Assembly (NCBI RefSeq): GCF_040954835.1
Contig: NC_090704.1
Location: forward strand, 36,026,979 to 36,090,978
Reading direction: 5' to 3'
DNA from: Lepisosteus oculatus
Taxonomy: Eukaryota; Chordata; Actinopteri; Semionotiformes; Lepisosteidae
DNA length: 64,000 nucleotides
The notes under the pieces are model-generated. The model saw only the letters and a list, made by a program, of their open reading frames with translations. It did no database searches and had not been told where the DNA came from. A program made the translations under genes and the position numbers. Positions 38,201 to 45,226 of the stretch are shown here, piece by piece (within the stretch, counting starts at the first letter, position 1; every line of letters starts with the position of its first letter).

Positions 38201-38267
38201 ACGTCTCTCGGTACACCCGACGAGCTTCGTCCAAGACAGTGGACACTCCTGAAACTTCACCGGCCAT
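29194..38267 (-). CDS. GALK1: GALK1, galactokinase, complete (eight exons)
   Basis: Galactokinase is a cytosolic GHMP-family enzyme that phosphorylates alpha-D-galactose to galactose-1-phosphate with ATP, the first step of the Leloir pathway. The eight coding exons (38103-38267, 35195-35381, 33244-33363, 31768-31903, 31432-31613, 30416-30566, 30126-30288, 29194-29265) sum to 1,176 bp: 391 residues plus stop, against 392 in human. The galactokinase signature [12 protein letters not shown] is at residues 36-47 with the conserved arginine at 37. The GHMP ATP loop [10 protein letters not shown] is at about 134-143, the catalytic aspartate at 185 in CGIMDQFIS, and the third motif in [15 protein letters not shown] near the C-terminus. 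All introns are GT-AG and every junction keeps frame. The start ATG aligns with the family N-terminus. The gene looks intact. Confidence 0.97.
29600..29955 (-). repeat. V-SINE, near full length
   Basis: Plus-strand reading starts with ATCCATCCATTCATCTTCTA, passes AGCCAGAGCAATGGGCACAA and ATACAAACTCCACACAGATA, and ends GCTAACCACTGCCC. Reversed, this is the tRNA-like head, V-SINE core and ATGGATGGAT tail. Lies in the last GALK1 intron, same strand as the gene. Confidence 0.8.
30126..30288 (-). CDS. GALK1: GALK1 exon 7
   Basis: 163 bp encoding [20 protein letters not shown] and [20 protein letters not shown] to RVIQHLK. Contains the third GHMP motif. Acceptor caccag, donor AAG|gtaccc. Confidence 0.96.
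30416..30566 (-). CDS. GALK1: GALK1 exon 6
   Basis: 151 bp encoding [40 protein letters not shown] and LMVESHNSL. Acceptor ccgcag, donor CAG|gtgagc. Confidence 0.95.
31160..31262 (+). repeat. Short interspersed repeat of the 'ccctggtcctggagagcc' type
   Basis: Reads GTCTGCAACCCTGATCCACG with a later AATTAATTGGCTTTTAATTA, a pattern that recurs in fish genomes. A possible partner fragment is at 57,905-57,950. Class not determined. Confidence 0.3.
31432..31613 (-). CDS. GALK1: GALK1 exon 5
   Basis: 182 bp encoding [40 protein letters not shown] and on to ATLADLE. Acceptor ccccag, donor GAGC|gtgagt; the arginine codon is completed by exon 6. Confidence 0.96.
31768..31903 (-). CDS. GALK1: GALK1 exon 4
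   Basis: 136 bp encoding [20 protein letters not shown] then [20 protein letters not shown] to LLIDCR. Carries the catalytic aspartate of CGIMDQ. Acceptor ccccag, donor gtctgt. Confidence 0.96.
32435..32715 (-). repeat. 5S rRNA-derived SINE
   Basis: On the minus strand the head reads CTGATCCCAGAAGCTAGGCA, then GGCTGGGTCTGGTTAATATT and GGGATGGAAGACC. These are the internal promoter and 3' part of 5S rRNA (GAAGCTAAGCAGGGTCGGGC, TGGATGGGAGACC). A body with GATTAAAGACCCTATGGCAT follows. The tail end is not well defined. Confidence 0.7.
32900..33204 (-). repeat. V-SINE
   Basis: Plus-strand reading contains ATCCTGGCAAGCAACAAGCA, GGACAGTGGGAGGAAAACGG and ATACAAACTCCACACACATA, the reverse complement of the V-SINE body and core. 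It ends about 40 bases from GALK1 exon 3. Confidence 0.75.
33244..33363 (-). CDS. GALK1: GALK1 exon 3
   Basis: 120 bp encoding [20 protein letters not shown] and [20 protein letters not shown], including the GHMP ATP-binding loop. Acceptor ctccag, donor gtaggg. Confidence 0.96.
35195..35381 (-). CDS. GALK1: GALK1 exon 2
   Basis: 187 bp encoding [20 protein letters not shown] to [15 protein letters not shown]. The acceptor is ctgcag; the donor AG|gtaaaa leaves one base of a split alanine codon. Confidence 0.96.
35548..35709 (+). repeat. Unclassified short retroposon carrying a 41-bp inverted repeat
   Basis: Same family as the element at 24,793: starts GTAGTTCAGGTGGGTAGCTG and includes TAGGTTTATTCCATGCTG. 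Flanked by a perfect 14-bp direct repeat CATATATTACTATA at 35,534-35,547 and 35,710-35,723. Its right part is a fold-back: 35,614-35,654 and 35,672-35,712 are inverted copies differing at one base in 41, around a 17-base loop. The hairpin foot overlaps the right target duplication by two bases. Confidence 0.85.
35760..35880 (+). repeat. LINE 3' tail fragment
   Basis: The run TCTTTCAAGAAACAACTGGA TGAGAAACTAGG followed by AGCTACTAACTACCAAATGG matches the tail of the CR1-like LINEs seen on the other strand near 14-15 kb. Confidence 0.55.
36811..37270. repeat. Palindromic satellite: alternating CATGTCGCGACATG and ATATCGCGATAT units
   Basis: A 14-bp palindrome CATGTCGCGACATG and its near copies start at 36,891, 36,953, 37,005, 37,065, 37,119, 37,182 and 37,244, spaced 52-63 bp. 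Between them lie ATATCGCGATAT-type palindromes; the first, GTCATATCGCGATATGAC at 36,813-36,830, is a perfect 18-bp palindrome. Spacers repeat C-rich words such as ATGCCCCGCCCC and ACATACCCC. Decayed units with the same words continue to about 37,500. No coding potential is implied. Confidence 0.9.
38103..38267 (-). CDS. GALK1: GALK1 exon 1
   Basis: 55 codons, [20 protein letters not shown] to GFVLPM, holding the substrate-binding signature [13 protein letters not shown]. Donor ATG|gtaaga, phase 0. Confidence 0.96.
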
Positions 38268-39042
38268 CGCTGACTCTACTGCTCCCGGCCACCGACTCCG
38301 TGTCTGGGCTCCGTGTCAATCTCTGCCGTGCCGCCGCAGAGCTCGGAGTCTTCAGACTTTAAACTGGGCGTTTTACATGAATCTTTGAAAAGGAGATGTT
38401 TCGCTTTATTAATTATAAAACGTGCCCAAGTCTCTAACGACAGCACCTGACTCTTTTGCTTGGTTCCTGGTTTCCAACTTTTCACGCCCACCTCCAGTGA
38501 GCCGCAGATTTCATTGGCCGCGGAGGGGAGAGTCACTGTTTAGCAAGGACCTCGCTTTGAGAGGTCTGCTTCAAAAAACTAGCGTCGGCTCTGCGGTACT
38601 GTGTACATACCGATAGGGAGAAAAAACAGGCAGATGCTTTATGTCAAAAATTTGCCTTCACATGCGTGGATTTAATTGTTACGCACGGAAAACTCTCGTT
38701 GGGTAACTCGCATGTTATCGTTGTAACGTTATGCTACAAATTGACTCCACTTAATACTCTAATACAACGTGTAAACCTTCCCAGTTTTGAGTTTCACCTC
38801 GGCGTTTTCTCTCAGTATAAAAGCCGTGAACGGGGGCTACTACCATTTCACTTAAGTTAAAGTTAACTATATGCATTTAACTCTTCTGCCGTTTTGCTCA
38901 ATTATTTCAGAACATCGCACACATTTAAATCGAGTTCCGTGAAAAGAATTAGTATATTGGCATTAGTGTCTTGAACTGAAATATTTTGTCGCCACTTTAG
39001 AAAGACCTGGATGACTGAAAGCGATCAACGGTTTTTCTCGTC
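38268..39042. other. GALK1 upstream region
   Basis: Immediately above the GALK1 start the sequence is CpG-containing, with a GC-rich segment around 38,500-38,530 that includes a CATTGGCCGCGG CCAAT-type site. This is where the GALK1 promoter and 5' UTR should lie; the start point cannot be placed. Further right nothing is recognised until the first tRNA gene. Confidence 0.4.
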
Positions 39043-39115
39043 GGGGAATTAGCTCAAATGGTAGAGCGCTCGCTTAGCATGCGAGAGGTAGCGGGATCGA
39101 TGCCCGCATTCTCCA
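39043..39115 (+). tRNA. tRNA-Ala (anticodon AGC)
   Basis: 73 bases with a full cloverleaf. Acceptor GGGGAAT pairs with ATTCTCC. The D arm contains TAGCTCAAATGGTAGAGC. The anticodon stem-loop is TCGCTTAGCATGCGA, and the T arm is GCGGGATCGATGCCCGC, the normal variant of vertebrate alanine tRNA. Discriminator A. An oligo-T tract follows within about 10 bases as pol III terminator. Confidence 0.96.
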
Positions 39116-39477
39116 AAGAAACTTTTATTTGTCACTATTCTTATGACCAATTCTTTATTGGACCATTTCCTTTGGTTCACTTGGAGGGTTTTTCGGTAAT
39201 GTTCTAAGGATATACTGTATTTAACTGGTGAACATTCAAGGCAAAGCTGTTGCTTTTTATTGATATTTCAGCTGGTTAATACACATTTATCTTTACAAAT
39301 GCGTCAATACCAACTGTAAAAATACAATTATCGAAACGCACAACAACCTAGTTTTGCATTATGTACACTATTATTGCAATTCCAGCTTCCTTTACGACAG
39401 TTCCCTTGAAGACTTGAGAGTCTGTTCAATCTTGGTAGCCTTGGCCAATCAATGCCCGCATTTCTACCAGGAATTAT

Positions 39478-40144
39478 CCAATTACAGGGTCGGTTCTCAT
39501 TCTTAATAAGTTTCGCCCAATCAAATGTCAGTCTCCTACCGAAAGGCAGGCAGTGATTGGGCGAAAACTATCATGAATTAGACCAGGCATAGTAATTGGA
39601 CAATGATAAGAATAAAACATTTTGACGAGAAACGGTATAATACTAAACACTTTAATCAAATATACTGTCAATTATTAAGATTTTAAACCCTAAACACTTG
39701 AGGAAATGTAATGTTTCGGGAAGAGATTAACGTAAATAAAGGTTTATTTTTAATTGGTAACAGATGTTTCCAGATCTTGGGATGTGGGATGTTAAACCAC
39801 CACCAATCAGCCAAAAGACAAATCAGCAGTCCCTGAATTCAGTGAAACAGCAGACTTGTTAAAAAATACCACCTACAGATTTAGATTGATCTCTACAACA
39901 CCTGAGAAGCTGAGTCAATAATCCTGCTAAACTGTTATTTTAAAAATAAATAAAATTAGAGACCTGACGTATTTTAAAGTGGACAAAAAAGGATAGATAC
40001 TACATTCGCAATTCCTGGCATTTCAAAGTTGAAAAACCACGTAATTGATTAACTAGCTCACGATTGGCTAAACTCCCGGCCTAAAATTTAGTAGGCTGCG
40101 ATTGGGCGAGACTTATAATGAATGAGACCAGACACGGTAATTGG
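39478..40144. repeat. Three copies of a 45-bp CCAAT-bounded module
   Basis: Each copy begins GATTGGGCGA and ends TAATTGG, with a middle of the form ACTTATNATGAATGAGACC. Copies are at 39,555-39,599 (+), 40,100-40,144 (+) and 39,478-39,522 (inverted). All are exactly 45 bp. A related pair of CCAAT sites lies at about 36,518-36,590. See the finding for interpretation. Confidence 0.75.
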
Positions 40145-40160
40145 ACCATTTACTTGTCGT

Positions 40161-40232
40161 AGCAGAGTGGCGCAGCGGAAGCGTGCTGGGCCCATAACCC
40201 AGAGGTCGATGGATCGAAACCATCCTCTGCTA
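40161..40232 (+). tRNA. Initiator tRNA-Met (anticodon CAT)
   Basis: 72 bases with the initiator hallmarks. Acceptor AGCAGAG pairs with CTCTGCT. The anticodon stem has three G-C pairs (GGGCCCATAACCC), and the T loop ATCGAAA replaces the elongator TTCGA. The sequence matches the vertebrate initiator as I remember it. A T-run follows at 40,236. Confidence 0.97.
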
Positions 40233-40694
40233 AAGTTTTTGTTGCAGTTTTAAATATGGTGAATTTCAATGAAAACAATCACAGGCTTTATCTCTCTTGG
40301 ATCTGACAAGCAGTTCATTTTAATTTGTGCAAGGGCTGTTTGATGTTTGCATCAAACGTACCGGACACTGCACTAGACTGTTGTCCATTCAAATGTTTCT
40401 TGTAGTGTGGTCGTATTGGTGCTGTGGAAAAACGTAATTACTTTTCTCTGCACATCGTTTTATGTTATTTCAAAATATAATGCAAGAAACTTTTTATTAA
40501 AAAAATGCCATATTTTACCTGATCACATTAAAAACCAAACAAGGACGAAGTTTTCCACTCACCTGTGTTTCAAGTCCGATTACTGTACTGAAATAAACAC
40601 CATGCTCCACTAGAGAAACACAAATTACACAATTGTGTGTTTGGGCCGGATGTGGTTGTTTTTGTGGCAGCTGTGTAGCGGCACTTCTCAGTCG

Positions 40695-40781
40695 CCTTCG
40701 ATAGCTCAGTTGGTAGAGCGGAGGACTGTAGCGGATATATCAGGCATCCTTAGGTCGCTGGTTCGAATCCGGCTCGAAGGA
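40695..40781 (+). tRNA. tRNA-Tyr (anticodon GTA) with 14-base intron
   Basis: The exonic parts form a 73-base tyrosine tRNA: acceptor CCTTCGA/TCGAAGG, anticodon stem GAGGA/TCCTT, loop CTGTAGA. A 14-base intron (40,732-40,745) sits one base 3' of the anticodon, the canonical position. The gene needs the tRNA splicing endonuclease. A TTTT tract follows at about 40,791. Confidence 0.96.
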
Positions 40782-41476
40782 GGGATTTCTTTTAATAAAC
40801 GGAAGAATAATCTCTCGAATCTTCCCACGTCAATTTATACCTTACGTTTAAGCTTTTGGAGCTTGATTTCGTACTGTATATAATCGAATCTTTTGAAAGT
40901 CATAAAAATTCCTGTCATATATATTGCAAAAGTACTCATGCATACATATGTATGTTACATTATAACCTAAATTATCTTTTATTATTAATGATAATGTTGG
41001 ACACAGTTTAAAAGCGTGCGATTCTTACTATAAATTGAGCATTAAGTTTTTTTCGCTTCTCACAAATAATTTTCAAAACTTGATATCAAGCATATGCTAC
41101 GGGGGACATTATCTTCTTACTAGCTAGAAATCTTTGTTATCACACGTATATCTAGGGGATTGTTTCTGTCCACCTCCTTTAATTGGGGATGTTTCTGAAT
41201 AAACTGAGCACTTTCAGACGTCAAGACACGCTAGTCTAAACACGACCGGTGAAAAATGACGCAAATAAATCAAAGAGACATGCTAACATTCTAAACCACA
41301 AACACATCATATTAATTTCTTTACTCTCCGCCATCATCGTTACATCGCTAACGATGTAACATGTTTCCCGCACTCAATGACACATGACGAATTGATTCAA
41401 CAGTGACACTATGAATTGAACGCAGTTTCCGGAGGCTGAACACTCATGAATGCTTACACGCATGTGACGTTTACAT

Positions 41477-41549
41477 GACCGCGTGGCCTAATGGATAAGG
41501 CGTCTGACTTCGGATCAGAAGATTGAGGGTTCGAGTCCCTTCGTGGTCG
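41477..41549 (+). tRNA. tRNA-Arg (anticodon TCG), copy 1
   Basis: 73 bases; acceptor GACCGCG/CGTGGTC, anticodon stem-loop CTGACTTCGGATCAG, T arm GAGGGTTCGAGTCCCTT. A TTTT terminator follows directly. Identical to the copies at 41,703 and 52,161. Confidence 0.97.
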
Positions 41550-41702
41550 GTTTTAGCTGCTGATAGCAAATATACAGCATTAGTCTTTTTTTAAAAATAA
41601 ATTGACTTTAAATCGGGCATTTAATCCCAAAGTGGGTAAAAATACATTCATGCCTTTCTCAGTATAGTGTATACTCAGTATACACAATCATCAGTATCGG
41701 GT

Positions 41703-41775
41703 GACCGCGTGGCCTAATGGATAAGGCGTCTGACTTCGGATCAGAAGATTGAGGGTTCGAGTCCCTTCGTGGTCG
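41703..41775 (+). tRNA. tRNA-Arg (anticodon TCG), copy 2
   Basis: Identical over all 73 bases to copy 1, which starts 226 bases upstream. Only TTT follows the gene at once; the first TTTT lies about 35-40 bases downstream. Confidence 0.95.
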
Positions 41776-42090
41776 GTTTCATCTCTGAACATAGAGATCA
41801 AGGTTTTGGTTGTGGCCAAAACAATTATTTTTAAAGTTCTGTTTTCAAATATTCCATTTAAGTCCATCCTGCAAGCCCATGCCATGAAGCTTAGCTCCTT
41901 AGCTCATTGTGTCTTCCTATGTTGCATACATACTGCAGTGGTATCCAAACATGGCTGGTTTAGGCTGTTTTAGTCCATGCCGCTAAGTTAACTTTAAATG
42001 ACATTGAACAGTGCATTCCTTGATGATTTAGTATGTGATATGGCTTGGGTTACAGATTAGATGACATTATGTAGAAAAAACTTCATACAG

Positions 42091-42161
42091 GCATTGGTGG
42101 TTCAGTGGTAGAATTCTCGCCTGCCACGCGGGAGGCCCGGGTTCGATTCCCGGCCAATGCA
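42091..42161 (+). tRNA. tRNA-Gly (anticodon GCC)
   Basis: 71 bases; acceptor GCATTGG/CCAATGC, anticodon stem-loop CTCGCCTGCCACGCGGGAG, T arm CCCGGGTTCGATTCCCGG. A TTTCTTTT tract follows. Both internal promoter boxes are intact. Confidence 0.97.
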
Positions 42162-42390
42162 GGTTTCTTTTACTCGTCCTTGGTACATTCAGACGAGCAA
42201 AGTTCATTGTGCCGAAGTTACATACATACAGAAGCGGTGTGCAAAGTTGTCTGGTTCAGACAGTTTCAGTCCATGCCACTAACCTTACTTTAGATCACTT
42301 TAAACTGTGCATTCATTGCTAAATTACAGGAAGGCTTGGGTAGCAGATCTGACTGAGTTATTTGGGAGCACTGTTGTGTGGGGAAAAAAA

Positions 42391-42427
42391 TTTCAGTGTG
42401 ACCCAGGTTCAATGTTCAGCCAATGCA
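42391..42427 (+). pseudogene. tRNA-Gly remnant, unit 2
   Basis: Only a piece of the D arm (TTCAGTG) and the T arm with the acceptor 3' strand (CCAGGTTCAATGTTCAGCCA) remain; the anticodon arm is missing. Confidence 0.75.
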
Positions 42428-42637
42428 GGTCTCTTTTATACCTCCTTGGTACATTCAGACATGCAAAGTTCATTGAGCCTTCCTATGTTGCAGATGTACA
42501 GAAGCAGTGTGTGAACAGGGCTGGTTTAGCAAGTTTCAGTCCAGGCTGTTAAGCTTACTTTGAACAGTGCATTCATTGCTTATTTACAGGAAGGTTTGGA
42601 TTACAGATGTGGTCAAGTTATTTGGCAAAGTTCTTGT

Positions 42638-42680
42638 GCATGCTTTGGTTTTTCAGTGGTAGAATTCCCGAGGCCCGGAT
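42638..42680 (+). pseudogene. tRNA-Gly remnant, unit 3
   Basis: Keeps the 5' half (a GGTTTTTCAGTGGTAGAATT match to the D arm) and a shortened AGGCCCGG piece. The anticodon and 3' half are gone. L1-type LINE sequence begins shortly after. Confidence 0.75.
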
Positions 42681-42689
42681 TAATGCTCT

Positions 42690-44500
42690 CTCGCTAGAAA
42701 GTCCCATAATTCACGAACTTGAAGAGGCTCCTCAAGTTAACGTAGATTTTCAGCTGAACCAGTTGGGTTAATTCTAAGGAAGAATGGCAAGTTCCAAAGT
42801 TAAAATTAAATAAGCTATTTTGTATTCTGTCCCTTCAAAAAGAAGTTTGAGTGAGAACGCGAGAGGCGTAGCATCAGGCGATCACGACTACATAAAAAAT
42901 ATCACAGGAATGACCACCAATAATGAGATAGAAAGGCAAAAGATAATTAATATGCCAACTAAAGTTTGTCAGCGAAAAAAATCAAAGGTAGCAGGAATGA
43001 CAGGCACTACTAATTTGGCAATTTTGGAAACAATACAAAATCTTAGAAAAAGTTTCAATTCTGAGGATAATAAGAATCCTAAATTTACAAGATCAAATGA
43101 AACAACACACAGCGATGGTGGTTACACTGTCCAAATCTCTTGAATTCATTTCTGCAGAACTGGAAGATCGTGAATTGAAAATCTCAGATCTAGAGAAATT
43201 ACTTAATCTACTCCCAATAAAAACAGGTTTTAAAAAAATGTGCTCGGAACAGGAGAGATACAAATGCAGATGGGGTCTTCGGCTAAAAGGACTGAATGAG
43301 GAAAACCCTGAAAACGACAAGTCAATTCGGTATGTGTGTCTGCAAAGAGCTGGGCATACGGTTTTATGAGGACTTAACTAAAGCAGACAGAGAAGCCAGA
43401 GCTGAACTCTGGCCACAGGTGGAGCAGACGAGGAAGAAAGGTGAGAGGGCCTACTTCCGCGACAGCCCTGTGGCTTATATCAATGTTTCAGTAAAAGAAT
43501 AATGTCAAACAATCTGTTTATTATCGGAAATTAATATAACTGTGGATGTTAAAAAAAGAGCCAGGGACACTTTATTCTACTACCTTGCTATATTAAGTGA
43601 AAAGTGTCTTTGTTCTTTATTGTTCAACATTTCTTTGTTCTTCGTTCTAATGGAAACTCAGTTATCGTTAATGCTAAATGCTATCTTTAGTGTTCATGTG
43701 TCCTGATGAATGCCTTGAGGTCCGCCCAAACATGACTCTCCCCACAAAACAATAGTAAATGATTTTGCTGCCAGCTTAGGAGTTGGCCATATTTGGAGGA
43801 AAATGCACCCATGTAGTAAAATATACACTTGTTTTAAACTAAATGCTACGCTTAAATCAAGACTTGATTATTGGCTTGTCTCTGATCCTGTGTTTCAATT
43901 TGTATCTTGAACAGAAATTTCTGCAGCCCCCCTCACGGACCATGCAGCAATTTCTCTAACTCTGAAAGCAAATAATGGAAACCACTCCAAGAAATATTGG
44001 AAATTTAATAACGACTTGCTAAATAATGATACATTTTCTAAGCATATAAAATCAATGTTTATAATAAAACGGATGTAGGTACACCTACTGGAAAATGGGA
44101 ATATTCACATTTTTAAATGAGAGAATTCTCAATAAAATATACCAAACAATTATACCAAACAATTTTAAGACCTTCTAATTAAATACATTAATACATACTG
44201 TACTAAACCTTGCTTAAATGAATTTTAGAAGTCAAATCTAAGTAAATGTCTCAATGAATTGAATGATATATTAGAAAAGCAAGAGGGGTCTATATGAGAT
44301 CAAGAGCGAAATGGAAATGGAAAAACACACACTATTTCTTCAAATTAGAACGCGACAGGCTAATAACAAAGAATTGATCACATAATTGGTCTCAAATAAT
44401 TGATCATAGATGGAGAAAGTGCAGCTGATCATAGACAAATTTCTGTAGAAGTATATACATTATTTATAGAATTATAGAAATCGGAGTTCTCAGAAAAATT
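42690..44500 (+). repeat. L1-type LINE fragment: ORF1 and the first part of ORF2
   Basis: ORF1 remnants between 42,820 and 43,502 include a coiled-coil-like segment and the fish L1 ORF1 C-terminal pattern TKADREARAELWPQVEQTRK then KGERAYFRDSPVAYINV. From about 43,740 ORF2 endonuclease remnants follow, with LDYWLVSDPVFQF-like and APLTDHAAISLTLK words, then YWKFNNDLLNND. Frames are broken several times. The piece lacks reverse transcriptase and 3' tail, the reverse of usual 5' truncation. Confidence 0.75.
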
Positions 44501-44609
44501 ACATTTTTATCCTCGGAATTTGTTACGATGTAGGTTAGTAAGCTTCGTAGTTTACGTAAAAAGCATAGTCTCATTGTATATCAAAGGGGAAGAGGGAACG
44601 TCATCTTGT

Positions 44610-44681
44610 GGTTCCATGGTGTAATGGTTAGCACTCTGGACTCTGAATCCAGCGATCCGAGTTCAAATCTCGGTGGAACCT
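44610..44681 (+). tRNA. tRNA-Gln (anticodon CTG)
   Basis: 72 bases; acceptor GGTTCCA/TGGAACC, anticodon stem-loop CTGGACTCTGAATCCAG, T arm CCGAGTTCAAATCTCGG. Terminated by TTTTTATTTTTT. Confidence 0.97.
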
Positions 44682-45040
44682 GTGTGCTTTTTATTTTTTA
44701 CAACATCCTTGTTTCATCTACAGATTGGTGGACATGTGTTTAGATACTATTTTAAAGTTATAAGAGCATGTTTTATGTAAAAGAAACAACTCCATTCAGG
44801 TTTCGATATTAACTTTAAATCCATACTTTTAGCAATTATAACGACTTGTTAACATAAATTACACGTTTGATGTAACTTGACTTTCCTAACTAAAACGTGC
44901 ATTTACATGAGCACTCGCACAAACTTCTGAGATTTCGATTTCTCAAGGGTCACGGGTTAATAAACCCAAGACATAGTGCCGGAAATTGAAAACAACTGCT
45001 GTAAAAGTGACGAGAAGTGTCGCACAGAGACCCGTTCAAG

Positions 45041-45226
45041 ATGGCAGCTCCCATACTGAGGTGCTTGTGTGCGCGCCCTGTTCGGTTCACTCTGGGATCG
45101 GTTCGAATTCATACTGGTTTCCTCCATAGAAACCTTGGGACTGAGTTTAAGAGCGCATACAGTTTGGATAAGATATATCCCAGTTCTTGCTTCGACTACG
45201 GACGCTCAGCAGCAGATTATTCTCGG
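45041..45226 (+). CDS. MRPL58: MRPL58 exon 1
   Basis: 62 codons, presequence and start of the mature protein. Donor CGG|gtacgt, phase 0. A second in-frame donor (AAA|gtaagg) lies 15 bases later and would add VRHIK. Confidence 0.93.

Larger units (their letters stand above)
41900..42690. repeat. Three tandem units of about 270-300 bp around the tRNA-Gly locus
   Basis: Landmark words recur in order three times: CATTGTG/GAG near 41,905, 42,205 and 42,471; then CAGTCCATGC-like, CAGTGCATTC and AGGAAGG/GGCTTGG words; then a tRNA-Gly or its remnant. Unit 1 ends in the intact tRNA-Gly, units 2 and 3 in remnants. Units differ at many positions, so the duplication is old. Confidence 0.8.
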
